Below the pieces are notes generated by a model. That model worked only from the letters and a program-made list of their open reading frames with translations, had not been told where the DNA came from and did not search any database. Made by a program: the position numbers and the translations under genes. Positions 1 through 9,170 of a stretch of 64,000 nucleotides of DNA are shown here, in pieces. Every line of letters begins with the position of its first letter. The first letter of the stretch is position 1. The DNA is from Actinomycetaceae bacterium. Lineage in GTDB: Bacteria; Actinomycetota; Actinomycetes; Actinomycetales; Actinomycetaceae. The stretch covers positions 1 to 64,000 of the forward strand of contig JAQYDG010000007.1 in assembly GCA_028724265.1 (NCBI GenBank). Reading direction: 5' to 3'.

Positions 1-171
1 AATCATGGCCCCACAAAAAACAAAAAACACACGCCCCACAACACCACCAACAACACAAAACATCGCCAGCAGCACCACAAGACGCGCCACAACACCATCA
101 ACAATCAACACACTATCCAGCACCCAAACACCAAACCCACAAAGTATTTTCACCAGCGCACTAACTGCCAT
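1..171 (-). CDS. Possible partial hydrophobic protein, cut by window edge
   Basis: An open minus-strand frame starts at an ATG at 169-171 and runs off the left edge with no stop in 57 codons. The product is very hydrophobic, rich in Val, Leu and Phe, and would be a membrane protein. An in-frame GTG at 214-216 is an alternative start. No convincing ribosome binding site precedes either start. Third codon positions are almost all T or G, unlike the C-rich third positions of neighbouring genes, so the frame could be a by-product of the strongly A/C-rich plus strand. I do not recognise a family. Confidence 0.2.
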   Translation of the reverse strand, partial: MAVSALVKILCGFGVWVLDSVLIVDGVVARLVVLLAMFCVVGGVVGRVFFVFCGAMI

Positions 172-631
172 CCAGTGAAAACACTTGGAGCGCCAACCGG
201 AAGCGGAATTTCTCACTGCCTCAGGCGGCGAGAATCAATATTACGGAACCTGAACATGAACGTCAACTTTTCTTAACATGAAACAGGACACATTTCTCGT
301 TTTCCGCAATATGCCGCCACAAAGTCCACTCGCGCATCGCGGAAGATCGCGAATCTAGCGTCTGTGTACTCTCGTGGGAACCGGCTCGTCATCCTCTTTT
401 TCTTCAGTAAATGTGTGGAGCTTCACGCCATGACGCTCCTAGCCACCCCTCTCTTTTTCGCACCATCAGCCCCACAGTTGTTCACACCTCGGGCGGCTCA
501 CAAATACAACAGGGCTCAACACCTCATGACGTATGGTGTCGAGCCCTGAATCGTTATCTTTGTGGACGCCTCGTCAACCGCAGGCACATGGCCTGAGACA
601 GTGGACACGAGGCAGCCCATGCGTCTGGCGC
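172..631. other. Intergenic stretch without a supported gene
   Basis: Short frames on the plus strand between 364 and 596 have no family resemblance or ribosome binding site and look spurious. Apart from the hairpin at 511-548, I see no structured element. Confidence 0.5.
511..548 (-). terminator. Hairpin downstream of nrdH
   Basis: AGGGCTC-A-ACACC pairs with GGTGT-C-GAGCCCT around a 9-base loop, with a single mismatch. It lies about 85 bases past the nrdH stop, in a spot where a terminator would fit. There is no clean T-run on either strand, so termination is only a suggestion. Confidence 0.35.
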
Positions 632-877
632 TTAGGCGTCAACAGTTTGAACCGCCTGCTGCAGAACTTTGATCTTGTCCGGGCGGAACCCACTCCATGT
701 GTCGCTATCCGTCACCACAACCGGCGCAGACATGAACCCCATTTCCTTCACCTTTTCCAAGGCGTCCTCATCCTGGGTAAGGTCGATATCCGTGTAGGCA
801 ATGCCTGCCTTCTTCAGGGCTCGCTTCGTTGCATTGCACTGAACGCATGAGGGCTTTGAATACACCGTGACTGCCAT
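632..877 (-). CDS. nrdH: NrdH-type glutaredoxin (electron donor to class Ib ribonucleotide reductase)
   Basis: This 81-residue redoxin starts MAVTVYSKPSCVQC, so the CxxC dithiol (C-V-Q-C) is near residues 11-14. The C-terminal SGFRPDKI element is typical of NrdH, which reduces the class Ib reductase NrdE using thioredoxin reductase rather than glutathione. The ATG at 877 was chosen over a longer frame because AGGAGG sits 5-10 bases upstream and homologues start here. NrdH is normally the first gene of nrdHIEF; here no nrdI, nrdE or nrdF follows and the next 600 bases are non-coding, so it stands alone. A paired NrdR-like operator lies upstream at 1035-1082. Confidence 0.9.
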   Translation of the reverse strand: MAVTVYSKPSCVQCNATKRALKKAGIAYTDIDLTQDEDALEKVKEMGFMSAPVVVTDSDTWSGFRPDKIKVLQQAVQTVDA

Positions 878-1034
878 GACTGCCTCCTCACTCTCGCGGC
901 TCATATCCGCGAACGACATCTTCCTGCTCTTCTTGCTCAGATCGTGCTCAGAATCCCGAGGAACAGACGTTCCACAATGCGAAGTCGTCCTGAGCCAACC
1001 CGCAGGTGAGGGAACTTCTGAGTGCTGAGATAAA

Positions 1035-1082
1035 ACACTACACCTAGTGGCCACGCTTGTATAGAACCACTAGGTGTAGTGT
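1035..1082 (-). promoter_or_regulatory. Paired NrdR-box-like operator upstream of nrdH
   Basis: Two 16-bp elements, ACACTACACCTAGTGG (1035-1050) and CCACTAGGTGTAGTGT (1067-1082), are exact reverse complements of each other. Each is also internally palindromic (CACTA-4-TAGTG). Their starts are 32 bp apart, about three helical turns, which is the usual geometry of tandem NrdR boxes. From memory of the published NrdR consensus, each matches about 12 of 16 positions. Alternatively, the pair could fold as a hairpin on the minus strand followed by TTTTATC and end sdaA transcription. The two roles are not exclusive. Confidence 0.55.
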
Positions 1083-1174
1083 GTCACGCACCGACTGCGC
1101 TCGCGCAAATGCCAGTGACGCTCTCGTGCGAGAGTCAGATGCCCAGCGCTTTCTTCACTGCTCAATTATCGCGC

Positions 1175-2731
1175 TCAGCATTCGGCATAATTCACCGTCA
1201 CAGCGAGGCCACCCTCGGACGTCTCCTTATACTGCGAAGCCATATCCCTACCGGTGACGCGCATGGTCTCGATGACGTCATCCAGCGACACTTCATGAGA
1301 GCCATCGCCATGCAAAGCCATGCGCGCCGCACTGATGGCTTTCGAGGCAGCAATCGCATTCCGCTCAATACAGGGTATCTGCACGAGGCCGGCAATCGGA
1401 TCACATGTGGCGCCCAGAGAGTGCTCCATAGCAATCTCCGCAGCATTCTCCACCTGCTCGGGGGTACCTCCCAGCACCTCCGCAAGGCCAGCCGCAGCCA
1501 TTGTGCATGCGGATCCCACCTCACCCTGGCATCCAACCTCCGCACCAGCGATTGATGCATGAGTCTTGATCAGCCCACCGATCGCTGCGGCAGTCAACAA
1601 GAACCTATGCACACCCTCGCGACTCGCACCTGGCACAAAACTCACGTAATATCCGAGAACTGCGGGAATGATGCCAGAAGCGCCGTTTGTTGGCGCGGTG
1701 ACGATACGATGCCCCGCCGCATTTTCCTCGTTAACAGCTAATGCATAGAGATTCGTCCAGTCCATCACCGCTAACGGATCTCCCGTGAGCGACATGGGAG
1801 AGCACGGATAAGATCCGGTAGGCAGCGCGTCAACCCCTGTTTGACGCTTCAAACTGTCATAGAGGTTCGCCGCGCGCCGAGGAAGGCGCAGCACGCCGGG
1901 AAGAACGCCGCGAGTGTTGCACCCGGCTTTCATCGTCTGGCACATCACTGTCCAAATTTTGTCCAGATAGGCGTCGGTTGCCTCACGCCCGTACGCAGCG
2001 TCCTCGTTGGCTTGAAGCACACCGGAGATACTCATGTGATACCCATTCGCCAGCGCAACAAGATCCTCCGCTGTGGAGTACGCATACGGCACGGACTCGC
2101 ACCGCGCAGCTTCAACCGTTGAATCGTCGAGTTGTTCGGGCTGTGGTGAGACAAGCGGGTCACCTTTTTCTTCCATCACAAACCCGCCGCCGACAGAGTA
2201 GTACACACGCGAAAACTTGTGGGTCTCCGTGTCGCCCTCCGCTGCACGTACGGGCACATGGATGGTCAGCCGCAGCGAATTCACGTGGAAAGGCATAATC
2301 GTCATCGGCTGGAAATGAATATCTCGATCAGGATCCAGGGTGACGCGCCCAATTCCGGGCACATCCACAGCGCACTCCGCGCTAATAGCCTGGATAATCG
2401 CGTCCACACCTTCGGCAGGCACGGTGTCTGGCGCATATCCACTCAGCCCGAGCATGACTGCCACATCGGTCGCATGTCCCTTGCCCGTCGCGGCTAATGA
2501 CCCCATCAGATCCACGGTGATAGAAGCCTGTGTATCGGATGACGCGGACGCGAAGGGCGCGGTAGACGTATCGGCTAAAGGCAGCCGAGCAAACCACTCT
2601 GCCGCTTGTTGAGCAAAATCGTGGGCGGCGCGGATCGGGCCAACGGTATGGGATGACGAGGGACCAATCCCCACGCGGAACATGTCGCGCACCGAAAGTG
2701 GTCGCGTGAGGTGATGAGAAAGTGCTGCCAC
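1175..2731 (-). CDS. sdaA: L-serine ammonia-lyase, iron-sulfur-dependent, single chain
   Basis: This 518-residue enzyme converts L-serine to pyruvate and ammonia using a 4Fe-4S cluster. The N-terminal beta domain has the signature [20 protein letters not shown] (about 12-31). The alpha domain has [14 protein letters not shown] and the cluster region with cysteines at about 401, 409, 443 and 454 ([22 protein letters not shown]). Length fits the fused bacterial type. The start used is GTG at 2731, preceded by GAAGGAG at slightly short spacing. It appears monocistronic, and the inverted repeat at 1035-1082 could terminate it. Pyruvate from serine suits a fermentative life. Confidence 0.93.
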   Translation of the reverse strand: MAALSHHLTRPLSVRDMFRVGIGPSSSHTVGPIRAAHDFAQQAAEWFARLPLADTSTAPFASASSDTQASITVDLMGSLAATGKGHATDVAVMLGLSGYAPDTVPAEGVDAIIQAISAECAVDVPGIGRVTLDPDRDIHFQPMTIMPFHVNSLRLTIHVPVRAAEGDTETHKFSRVYYSVGGGFVMEEKGDPLVSPQPEQLDDSTVEAARCESVPYAYSTAEDLVALANGYHMSISGVLQANEDAAYGREATDAYLDKIWTVMCQTMKAGCNTRGVLPGVLRLPRRAANLYDSLKRQTGVDALPTGSYPCSPMSLTGDPLAVMDWTNLYALAVNEENAAGHRIVTAPTNGASGIIPAVLGYYVSFVPGASREGVHRFLLTAAAIGGLIKTHASIAGAEVGCQGEVGSACTMAAAGLAEVLGGTPEQVENAAEIAMEHSLGATCDPIAGLVQIPCIERNAIAASKAISAARMALHGDGSHEVSLDDVIETMRVTGRDMASQYKETSEGGLAVTVNYAEC

Positions 2732-3476
2732 AATGCTCCTTCGTTACATGAGTTGTCGTCAATGATTTGCACGAGTCGTCTTCAATGGTTGTTCGGTTGA
2801 GAACCCAACAGACACCGCGTCATTGCTTTCGCCGCTTTTTCACCGCTTCGTTGAACATTTTCGTTGACCACTACACAGTGCGGCTCACTGACCATCGCAG
2901 TGACGTGTTGAGGTTCAGCCGAAGGTAACACTGCTGAAAATGATAGCGCGCCTACGCGTGAACCAACAGGGCAGATCGACACGGGTGCGCTGAGAATTTG
3001 TGCGCCACACACGAACATAGGTGTGAAGAATGCGAATACTGAGCCGCGCACGCGTGTGAATACAGAGTTGAGCAATAACCCCACTAAGCGGATTATCAGG
3101 GCATCTACAATGGGTCTTAATGCCTATATACATTCGATATGGCAGAACAATTGACGAGACCTGCTGACGATTCGTCACCGCTTATTTGTAAGATAGGGCA
3201 CGCATGAGCAGAGGTGAGGGCACAGTCCACTTCAATAATTATATCACAAACAATTCACACTTCAACATGCGCCACCATATCTAAGAGTTCTCTCGATTGC
3301 TCGCCGCCGGGCACCCTCCGAGCGCCGCTTCTTCAGCTATCCTCCCGCGCACAACCGTGTGCTCCAGGCATGCCACGAACGGAACACATCGACCGTTTTC
3401 CCACTATTTCAGGGCAATTTCGCTTGAACCTTGTTAACATAGGCCGCTAAACTTAAGCGGACAGAAACACTAAAGA
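2732..3476. other. Long intergenic region between sdaA and luxS
   Basis: About 750 bases hold no gene I can support. A 100-residue minus frame (2782-3084) and an 87-residue overlapping frame look spurious: no domain, no ribosome binding site, irregular composition. The last 60 bases probably contain the luxS promoter, including TTGAAC at 3424 and the small inverted repeat CCGCT-7-AGCGG near 3444-3460. Confidence 0.4.
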
Positions 3477-3533
3477 GCATCGTCATCGCGGCTGCACCTA
3501 CAACGTGAGGCTCGCGATTCCGGTGAGCGATGC
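3477..3533 (+). promoter_or_regulatory. Foldable leader upstream of luxS-pfs
   Basis: Two nested stems can form: GCATCG (3477-3482) with CGATGC (3528-3533), and ATCGCG (3485-3490) with CGCGAT (3513-3518). The inner loop sequence CACC (3495-3498) can also pair with GGTG (3522-3525) outside the inner stem, giving a pseudoknot-like layout about 30 bases before the luxS start. The position, ahead of both genes that detoxify S-adenosylhomocysteine, suggests a metabolite-sensing leader. It does not match any riboswitch consensus I can recall, so the role is inference. Confidence 0.3.
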
Positions 3534-3564
3534 CACAACTGAGAACGGCAAGGTTAGAAGTCAT

Positions 3565-4032
3565 ATGCACATGCGCACGATGAATGTTGAATCATTTAAC
3601 CTTGATCATCGAACGGTCAAGGCGCCTTTCGTTCGCATTGCCGATATCAAACATTTACCGCTCGGCGATACAATTACGAAATATGACGTTCGGTTTTGTC
3701 AACCCAACGTCGAACACCTCAACATGCCAGCTGTCCACTCCATCGAACATCTTTTTGCTGAACTCGTTCGCAATCACAACGACCATGTGATTGATTTTTC
3801 TCCTATGGGTTGCCAAACAGGCTTCTATCTGACGCTCGCTGAAGAGCCGGATGTGGCACGAACTTGCAGCCTTATCGAAGCAACCTACCGTGATATTCTT
3901 GCTGCCTCGGCTGTGCCAGCCGCTAATGAAATCCAATGTGGTTGGGGTAAGAACCACAGTTTGGAACAGGCTCAAAGCGCAGTGCAGGCAATGTTAGACA
4001 AACGCGATGAATGGGAGCAGGTAACGGCATGA
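3565..4032 (+). CDS. luxS: S-ribosylhomocysteine lyase LuxS
   Basis: LuxS splits S-ribosylhomocysteine into homocysteine and DPD, the autoinducer-2 precursor. The conserved start region is VESFNLDH, followed by RFCQPN, the metal-binding HSIEH (two His) and the catalytic-cysteine motif [18 protein letters not shown] near the end gives the third ligand region. Candidate starts are ATG at 3565 (AAGG about 12 bases upstream) or ATG at 3580 (MNVESF, closest to Bacillus LuxS); the frame remains open upstream to 3505. The stop overlaps the pfs start by 4 bp (ATGA), so the two enzymes that act in sequence are translationally coupled. Confidence 0.93.
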   Translation: MHMRTMNVESFNLDHRTVKAPFVRIADIKHLPLGDTITKYDVRFCQPNVEHLNMPAVHSIEHLFAELVRNHNDHVIDFSPMGCQTGFYLTLAEEPDVARTCSLIEATYRDILAASAVPAANEIQCGWGKNHSLEQAQSAVQAMLDKRDEWEQVTA

Positions 4033-5360
4033 CAAAACACATTCGGGCTATCCTTCTGGCGGCAATGGAGGAGGAGGTCAAGCCGCTACTCGATAAGTTG
4101 AATCAAGAGTCCGTGCGTCCACGTGCCATTCGCGTGCCAGTGGGTAAAGCATGGCTCGCCGTCTCCACGCAAGGCAACTATTTAATTGTGAAAACCGGTG
4201 TTGGGCCTGTTGCAGCAGCCACGGCTCTCACCTGGGCATTATCTATGTACTCCCCACAGTTGATCGTGATGACTGGGTCAGCTGGAGGCCTCACTGACAA
4301 CCTCGACGTTGGCACCGTTGTTGTGGGGTGGAGTTATCGATATTGGGATGTTGACGCCACCTACTTCGGCTATGAAAAAGGCCAGCTTCCTGGGGAACCT
4401 GAGTTGTTCCGTATCACGGAGCATTCGCCGAACCGTGTGATGGAAACACTCAAGGAGATGGGGCTGGAAGGCAAGGTGGTTCTTGGCCAAATCGTTTCCG
4501 GCTCCTCCTTCGTCACGCCACAGATCGCAGCACAGATCACACGCGATTTCCCCTCAGCGATGGCAGTTGACATGGAATCCGCTGCTGTGGCGCAGGTTGC
4601 CAACACGTTCGGCATTCCTTTCGGGGCGGTTCGCGCTATTTCGGATATCGCGGTTGACGAGACCGGCGAGGCTCAATATCACTTGGGTCAGAACATGGCG
4701 AACACTGCCGCAGCAGACGTCGCACTACAGATCGTTGGCTACTTCGCCTCTCGTCGCGGCCTGGCATCTACACGTCATTTTTCTGATGCATCCATCCGCA
4801 CAGCTATTTTCTATATATTCGGCAAGGCTCAGCACGTGGAGCCTGGGGATATCGACACGCTTCCTGACGAAATTGTTCGCGGTATCAAGCGCCACGTCAC
4901 CGATCCAGATACCCGCTACGACGTGATGAGCATCGTTGCAGGCGGTTACGCCGCACTGAAGGCGGATGACACGCTCTCGCTGACAGCCAAGGAATACGAT
5001 GCCTGCCGAGCCGAGATTCTTGCACATCATCATATTTCGTCTGGACGCGGGCAACTCACCTGGCCACCAACCTCGCAGACCATCATCAAGCGGTACAACG
5101 GGTACTGGACTGATGCACTCAAGGCGCTGGGGATGAAAACTCATCCTGGGCGGCGGCGCGGCGGACTCAAATTCGATCGGGACGATTACATTCACGCGCT
5201 CCAAGATTTTGGTGCGGATTGCGCACGTAAGCAAACAACGCCGTCCTATAAGCTCTATCAAGAGTGGGTGAAAGCTCAGAATAAATCGGTGCCCAGTGGC
5301 GCCGCAGTGCGTCAGCACTTCGGGTCGTGGTCAGCCGCAGCACGCGAAGCTAAAATCTGA
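4029..5360 (+). CDS. MTA/SAH nucleosidase fused to a C-terminal repeat domain
   Basis: The first ~240 residues are a 5'-methylthioadenosine/S-adenosylhomocysteine nucleosidase (Pfs/MtnN): AAMEEEV with the catalytic Glu near the start, VTGSAGG-like [14 protein letters not shown] and the catalytic Asp in AISDIA. It makes the substrate of LuxS, whose stop codon it overlaps; the start is ATG 4029. A normal Pfs ends near here, but this protein continues for about 200 residues. The extension has two similar units, [22 protein letters not shown] (read as P-T-S...Y-x-G-Y-W...A..LG) and [13 protein letters not shown] followed by SAAAREAKI. These resemble homing-endonuclease-associated helix-turn-helix repeats. 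DNA binding by the extension is inference. Confidence 0.88.
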   Translation: MTKHIRAILLAAMEEEVKPLLDKLNQESVRPRAIRVPVGKAWLAVSTQGNYLIVKTGVGPVAAATALTWALSMYSPQLIVMTGSAGGLTDNLDVGTVVVGWSYRYWDVDATYFGYEKGQLPGEPELFRITEHSPNRVMETLKEMGLEGKVVLGQIVSGSSFVTPQIAAQITRDFPSAMAVDMESAAVAQVANTFGIPFGAVRAISDIAVDETGEAQYHLGQNMANTAAADVALQIVGYFASRRGLASTRHFSDASIRTAIFYIFGKAQHVEPGDIDTLPDEIVRGIKRHVTDPDTRYDVMSIVAGGYAALKADDTLSLTAKEYDACRAEILAHHHISSGRGQLTWPPTSQTIIKRYNGYWTDALKALGMKTHPGRRRGGLKFDRDDYIHALQDFGADCARKQTTPSYKLYQEWVKAQNKSVPSGAAVRQHFGSWSAAAREAKI

Positions 5361-5487
5361 CCGATCGAAAGTCTGGATTGAATCAAGGCCTGGACTGAGC
5401 TGAATACAGATTCAGCAGGATCTGTATTGCATCAAAAATCTAGATTGAGCAGAGTGCTGGCGTATCGTGCTGCTCCGCGCCCATTAG

Positions 5488-5514
5488 TGCCAAGCTGCCT
5501 CACTCAGCTTGGCA
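5488..5514. terminator. Hairpin between convergent pfs and ptrB
   Basis: TGCCAAGCTG and CAGCTTGGCA form a perfect 10-bp stem with a 7-base loop, in the gap between two convergent genes. There is no T-run on either side, so it may act as a bidirectional transcript end or only stabilise 3' ends. Confidence 0.5.
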
Positions 5515-5568
5515 GCTCACTGGCTCGCGGGCACCCCAGTTCTCGCACATCACTGTGTGCAGTCACCC

Positions 5569-7890
5569 CTATTCGGTGATCCCCAGTTGCCAGAGCACCC
5601 ACGCATACTCGAAACTCTGCTGACGCCACCGGTCATAGCGGCCAAACTTGCCGCCGTGCCCGGCAACCATCTCCACCTTCTCCAAGATTGGACGCTCCAC
5701 GGGATCGTTTTTCGTCTCGCTGCGCAGTATCTGCACCCACTTTGTGGGCTCCACATACGAGACTCGCACATCATTGAGTGACGTGGTTGCGAGAATCGCG
5801 GGATAGAGCGCGTGCTGAACATTCTCTGTGGGTGAATAGCTCTTCATGTAGCTGTACACCTCGGCTGATTCGATGGGATTCCCCCACTCTTCCCACTCGC
5901 CTGCGGTGAGGGGAAGCTCCGGCTTCAGGATCGTCGTCAGGGCATCCACAAATGGAACTCCAGCGAGAATCGCGCGGAATTCCTCCGGTGCACCATTTGC
6001 CACGGCACCCATCAACAGGCCACCGGCTGATCGACCGCAGGCAGCCAGACGATCGGCGCCCACCCACCCGCTCTGATGCAGCCAGCGTGCACATGCGATG
6101 AAATCGGTGAATGTCTTCTTCTTCTCCAGTCCCTTGCCGTGCTCGTACCAGGCGCGCCCACGTTCACCACCGCCACGGACGTGCGTCCAGCCAATCACCA
6201 CGCCGCGATCCAAAAGGGACACTAATTTCGGCGAAAAATAGGGGTCGTTCGAGACTTCGTAGGATCCATAGCCGTAGATAAAGCCCGGGTTCGTCCCATC
6301 TGGCATCACATCAGAACGACGAATAAGCGTCATTGGGATCTGCGCGCCGTCCTGTGCCTGAACGAGAACACCCTCCTCGATATACGCAGTCGGGTCATAG
6401 CCAGGCACAGGAACCGTGTGGAGCAGCATGCTGTGCTGGCTGGCAACGTCATACGAAAACGTCGTCTTCGGCGTCAGGGTTGATTCAACCACGAAATCAA
6501 AACCCTGTGCCTTCCACTCGGCTCCGGGAATCGCCCGCACATCGGCCACATGCGGAGTATCGATCACCATCGGCTCATCCCACAGCCGATACTCGCGAGG
6601 CTCCACATCTGCCACAGCCCCCTGACCAGCCACGGGTTCTGCATCTGCCTTACGTTCTTCATGCACCTCTTCATGCACCACCGCTTGCTGATCTGCCACA
6701 GCACGGCGCCGCATCACCGCAAGTGTCGGTTCTCCATCCCTGCGCATCGAAACAACAGCAAAATCTGCATACGCATCCACATCGAGGATGCGTTCGCCAG
6801 GCTGAGCCTCGCAGATCGTCACCCACTCATCCGGCGTTGACGTGTTCAACGGTGCGGCAGCAATCGAAAAATCCTCGTTCGTTCCGTTATGGACAATAAG
6901 CAGATGGTCACCTGCAGGCTCCACCGAATAATCCAAGCCTTGGCGGCGAAAAGCAACAACCACAGGATCCTCATGCGGGGCGTGCACAGAAGCCAGGCGG
7001 ACTTCCGTCGTTTCAGGCGAACGGGAAGTGATCACAGCCCACTTGCCATCCCGCGAACCGGAGAGCTCAAGCTCAAAGCGCTCGTCATTCTCTTGGAAAA
7101 TCAAAGTGTCGGCATCCGAGGGCTCCCCAATGGTGTGCAGCCACACCTGGTACGTGCGCCAGGCGTCATTGACCTGCGTATAAAACACTGATGACGAATC
7201 AGCAGTAAACACCAGACCATACCCGAGATTATCCACGGCATCATCCAGAATCACTGCGCTCTCAACATCAAAAATGCGCAGCCTAAAATGCTCGTCACCC
7301 GAAAAATCCACACCGAGTGCGGCCGTCTTGCCATTCGGGGATATGAGGAGGTCAGAGGTGTTGAAGAAATCCTTGCCTTCTGCCAGAGCATTCCCGTCGT
7401 ACACCAGCATTTCCTTGACAGATGCAAGCGCTTCTTGGTATGGCAGAGGCTCCAGATGAGGACGGCTACCCGTATCTGCACGACGAAACACCGCAGCGTA
7501 CTGTTTCCCTTCCCATGTGCGGGAGTAATACCAAAATCCCTGGTGGTATATCGGAACAGACACGTCGGTTTCTTGCGTATGCGCCTTGAACTCGTCAACT
7601 AGCCGATCCCGAAGCGGCTGCTGAGCTGCAGTGCAGCGCTGTGTCCAGTCGTTCTCCGCATTCAGTAGAGCCATCACATCAGGATCTTCAAGATCCCGCA
7701 GCCACTCGTAGTTATCGACGTAGCTATCGCCGTGGAACTGGCGGATAGTAGGTATTTTCTTCGCAACGGGCGGCATGCGAACAGGCGGCATCGGACTATC
7801 CGCTGCGCGCGCAGTCTGCTGAGCAGGAGAGTCTAGTTGAGCGGGCACATTCGGCTGGCTGAGCCGAGCCTCGTTTTCAGTTTCAGCCAT
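5569..7890 (-). CDS. ptrB: Oligopeptidase B (S9A prolyl oligopeptidase family)
   Basis: This 773-residue cytosolic serine peptidase cuts short peptides after basic residues. The N-terminal half is a beta-propeller that screens substrate size, opening with FHGDSYVDNYEWLRDLEDPDV. The C-terminal hydrolase domain has GRSAGG (Ser about 621), the TSLNDVRVSYVEP motif (Asp about 707) and AGHGGKFGRYD (His about 745), a complete catalytic triad. The VRGGGERGR segment before the serine is typical of PtrB. A 40-residue low-complexity N-terminus and an acidic/His-containing insert within the propeller are extra. It is convergent with pfs and apparently alone. Confidence 0.92.
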   Translation of the reverse strand: MAETENEARLSQPNVPAQLDSPAQQTARAADSPMPPVRMPPVAKKIPTIRQFHGDSYVDNYEWLRDLEDPDVMALLNAENDWTQRCTAAQQPLRDRLVDEFKAHTQETDVSVPIYHQGFWYYSRTWEGKQYAAVFRRADTGSRPHLEPLPYQEALASVKEMLVYDGNALAEGKDFFNTSDLLISPNGKTAALGVDFSGDEHFRLRIFDVESAVILDDAVDNLGYGLVFTADSSSVFYTQVNDAWRTYQVWLHTIGEPSDADTLIFQENDERFELELSGSRDGKWAVITSRSPETTEVRLASVHAPHEDPVVVAFRRQGLDYSVEPAGDHLLIVHNGTNEDFSIAAAPLNTSTPDEWVTICEAQPGERILDVDAYADFAVVSMRRDGEPTLAVMRRRAVADQQAVVHEEVHEERKADAEPVAGQGAVADVEPREYRLWDEPMVIDTPHVADVRAIPGAEWKAQGFDFVVESTLTPKTTFSYDVASQHSMLLHTVPVPGYDPTAYIEEGVLVQAQDGAQIPMTLIRRSDVMPDGTNPGFIYGYGSYEVSNDPYFSPKLVSLLDRGVVIGWTHVRGGGERGRAWYEHGKGLEKKKTFTDFIACARWLHQSGWVGADRLAACGRSAGGLLMGAVANGAPEEFRAILAGVPFVDALTTILKPELPLTAGEWEEWGNPIESAEVYSYMKSYSPTENVQHALYPAILATTSLNDVRVSYVEPTKWVQILRSETKNDPVERPILEKVEMVAGHGGKFGRYDRWRQQSFEYAWVLWQLGITE

Positions 7891-8078
7891 GAATACAGGT
7901 TAGCCGATCGTCTGACCGATGACGAAGCGCACACCACGGATCCTCTACCACGCCCACCGTGGCTGAATCGCCTATTGTCGCGGCTGGATCGCCCGGCGCG
8001 GCTTGGCCTCTACCGAATCGCAGCTCGTCATAAATTACTGCGCTCAGTCACTGCGTGGTCACTGCGATGAACCGCGGC

Positions 8079-8702
8079 TCATCGCGCCGAGTGTGCGCGC
8101 GTCTGCTCCACCGCCATCGAATCGACGAGCTCGTTGCCCGCGTCACCGTTGTGGCCTTTGACCCACTCGGTTTCCGTCCGTCCAGTGCGCGACTCCCACA
8201 GCTCAAGAAGCGGCTGGATAATGTCCAAATTCAGCGGGCGCTTGCCGTCAGCTTTCTTCCACCCGCGCTTACGCCAGCTAGGAGCCCACTTCGTCACTGT
8301 GTTCAAGACGTATTGTGAGTCGATACGCAGCAATAAACTCGCCGCCGGGTCGATATGCTGCAGTGCCTGGTAAAGAGCGGTGAGCTCCATGATGTTATTC
8401 GTCGTTCGTGACGATCCACCCGAATCGCGCGCGCCCGTAATCTGTTCTACCCAGGCCCATCCCCCAGGACCAGGATTTCCCGAGCACGATCCGTCCGTCG
8501 CCACGATCGCGTCAAAACCGTGGCGTATCCTGCCGACGGGTTCAACAGGATCGGGAATCGCAATACCATGCAGTACATGTGTCTGCTCTACACTCGCCTG
8601 CGCTTGTGTCTGTGCGCTCGCCTGCTCTACGCCACGAGATCCTAACTGTGGTGACGGGGAGGCTTCGTCATGCGAAAAACTAAACAGATCCAGCTGAGCC
8701 AT
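8079..8702 (-). CDS. rnhA: Ribonuclease H type 1 with N-terminal extension
   Basis: It removes RNA from RNA-DNA hybrids such as Okazaki primers and R-loops. All active-site acids are present: D70 in DGSCSGNPGPGGWAW, E106 in NNIMELTAL, D128 in RIDSQYV and D194 in GNELVDSMA, plus the catalytic-loop His (KGHNGD, about 184). The first ~62 residues are a Gln/Ser/Ala-rich extension before the fold, making it longer than the usual ~155 residues. Basic handle residues (SWRKRGWKKADGK) are present. It lies between oligopeptidase B and tRNA-Leu on the same strand. Confidence 0.92.
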   Translation of the reverse strand: MAQLDLFSFSHDEASPSPQLGSRGVEQASAQTQAQASVEQTHVLHGIAIPDPVEPVGRIRHGFDAIVATDGSCSGNPGPGGWAWVEQITGARDSGGSSRTTNNIMELTALYQALQHIDPAASLLLRIDSQYVLNTVTKWAPSWRKRGWKKADGKRPLNLDIIQPLLELWESRTGRTETEWVKGHNGDAGNELVDSMAVEQTRAHSAR

Positions 8703-8800
8703 GGGCTCCAGTGTAGTGGCATCCGAGCTACTGCCGCTTCTGCTGCGTATCTTCTACAGGCTATTACCCGCTGCTGTCCTTGCGTGGTACCACCCATGCG

Positions 8801-8888
8801 TGGTGCTCAAGGGGGGACTTGAACCCCCATGCCTACAATAGGCACACGGACCTGAACCGTGCGCGTCTACCAATTCCGCCACTTGAGC
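8801..8888 (-). tRNA. tRNA-Leu (CAG anticodon)
   Basis: Read on the minus strand, the acceptor GCTCAAG pairs with CTTGAGC, and the 3' CCA is encoded (8801-8803). The anticodon arm CACGG-TTCAGGT-CCGTG gives anticodon CAG. A long variable arm (TGCCTAT-TG-TAGGCA) is typical of leucine tRNAs. The T arm GGGGG-TTCAAGT-CCCCC is perfect. Length without CCA is 85 bases. Confidence 0.96.
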
Positions 8889-9170
8889 TCAGGATCTTCC
8901 TCAGAAAATCTTGTGCGGCCTTGATGTTACCGTATTGAACCTGGTTTTGCCAACTAGCGAAAGACGCGAATGATAGTATCCCGCTAAGCTAGAGGAAGAA
9001 ACTAGCGTTCCACAGGCTAGTTGATGACGAGGATTCGTTGTGCATGTGACGTGTGCGGCCTATGTGCTGGCATGCCCGCTGCCCGCAGCGTAAGCCCCGC
9101 CAGAACACGTGGCCTCAACACTTGGCAGAATAGTCAGAAAGACAACGGAGAGCGGAAATACGGGGAAGCT

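Noticed and set aside
2782..3178. Minus-strand frames between sdaA and luxS
   Set aside because: No ribosome binding site or family resemblance, and the frames overlap each other.
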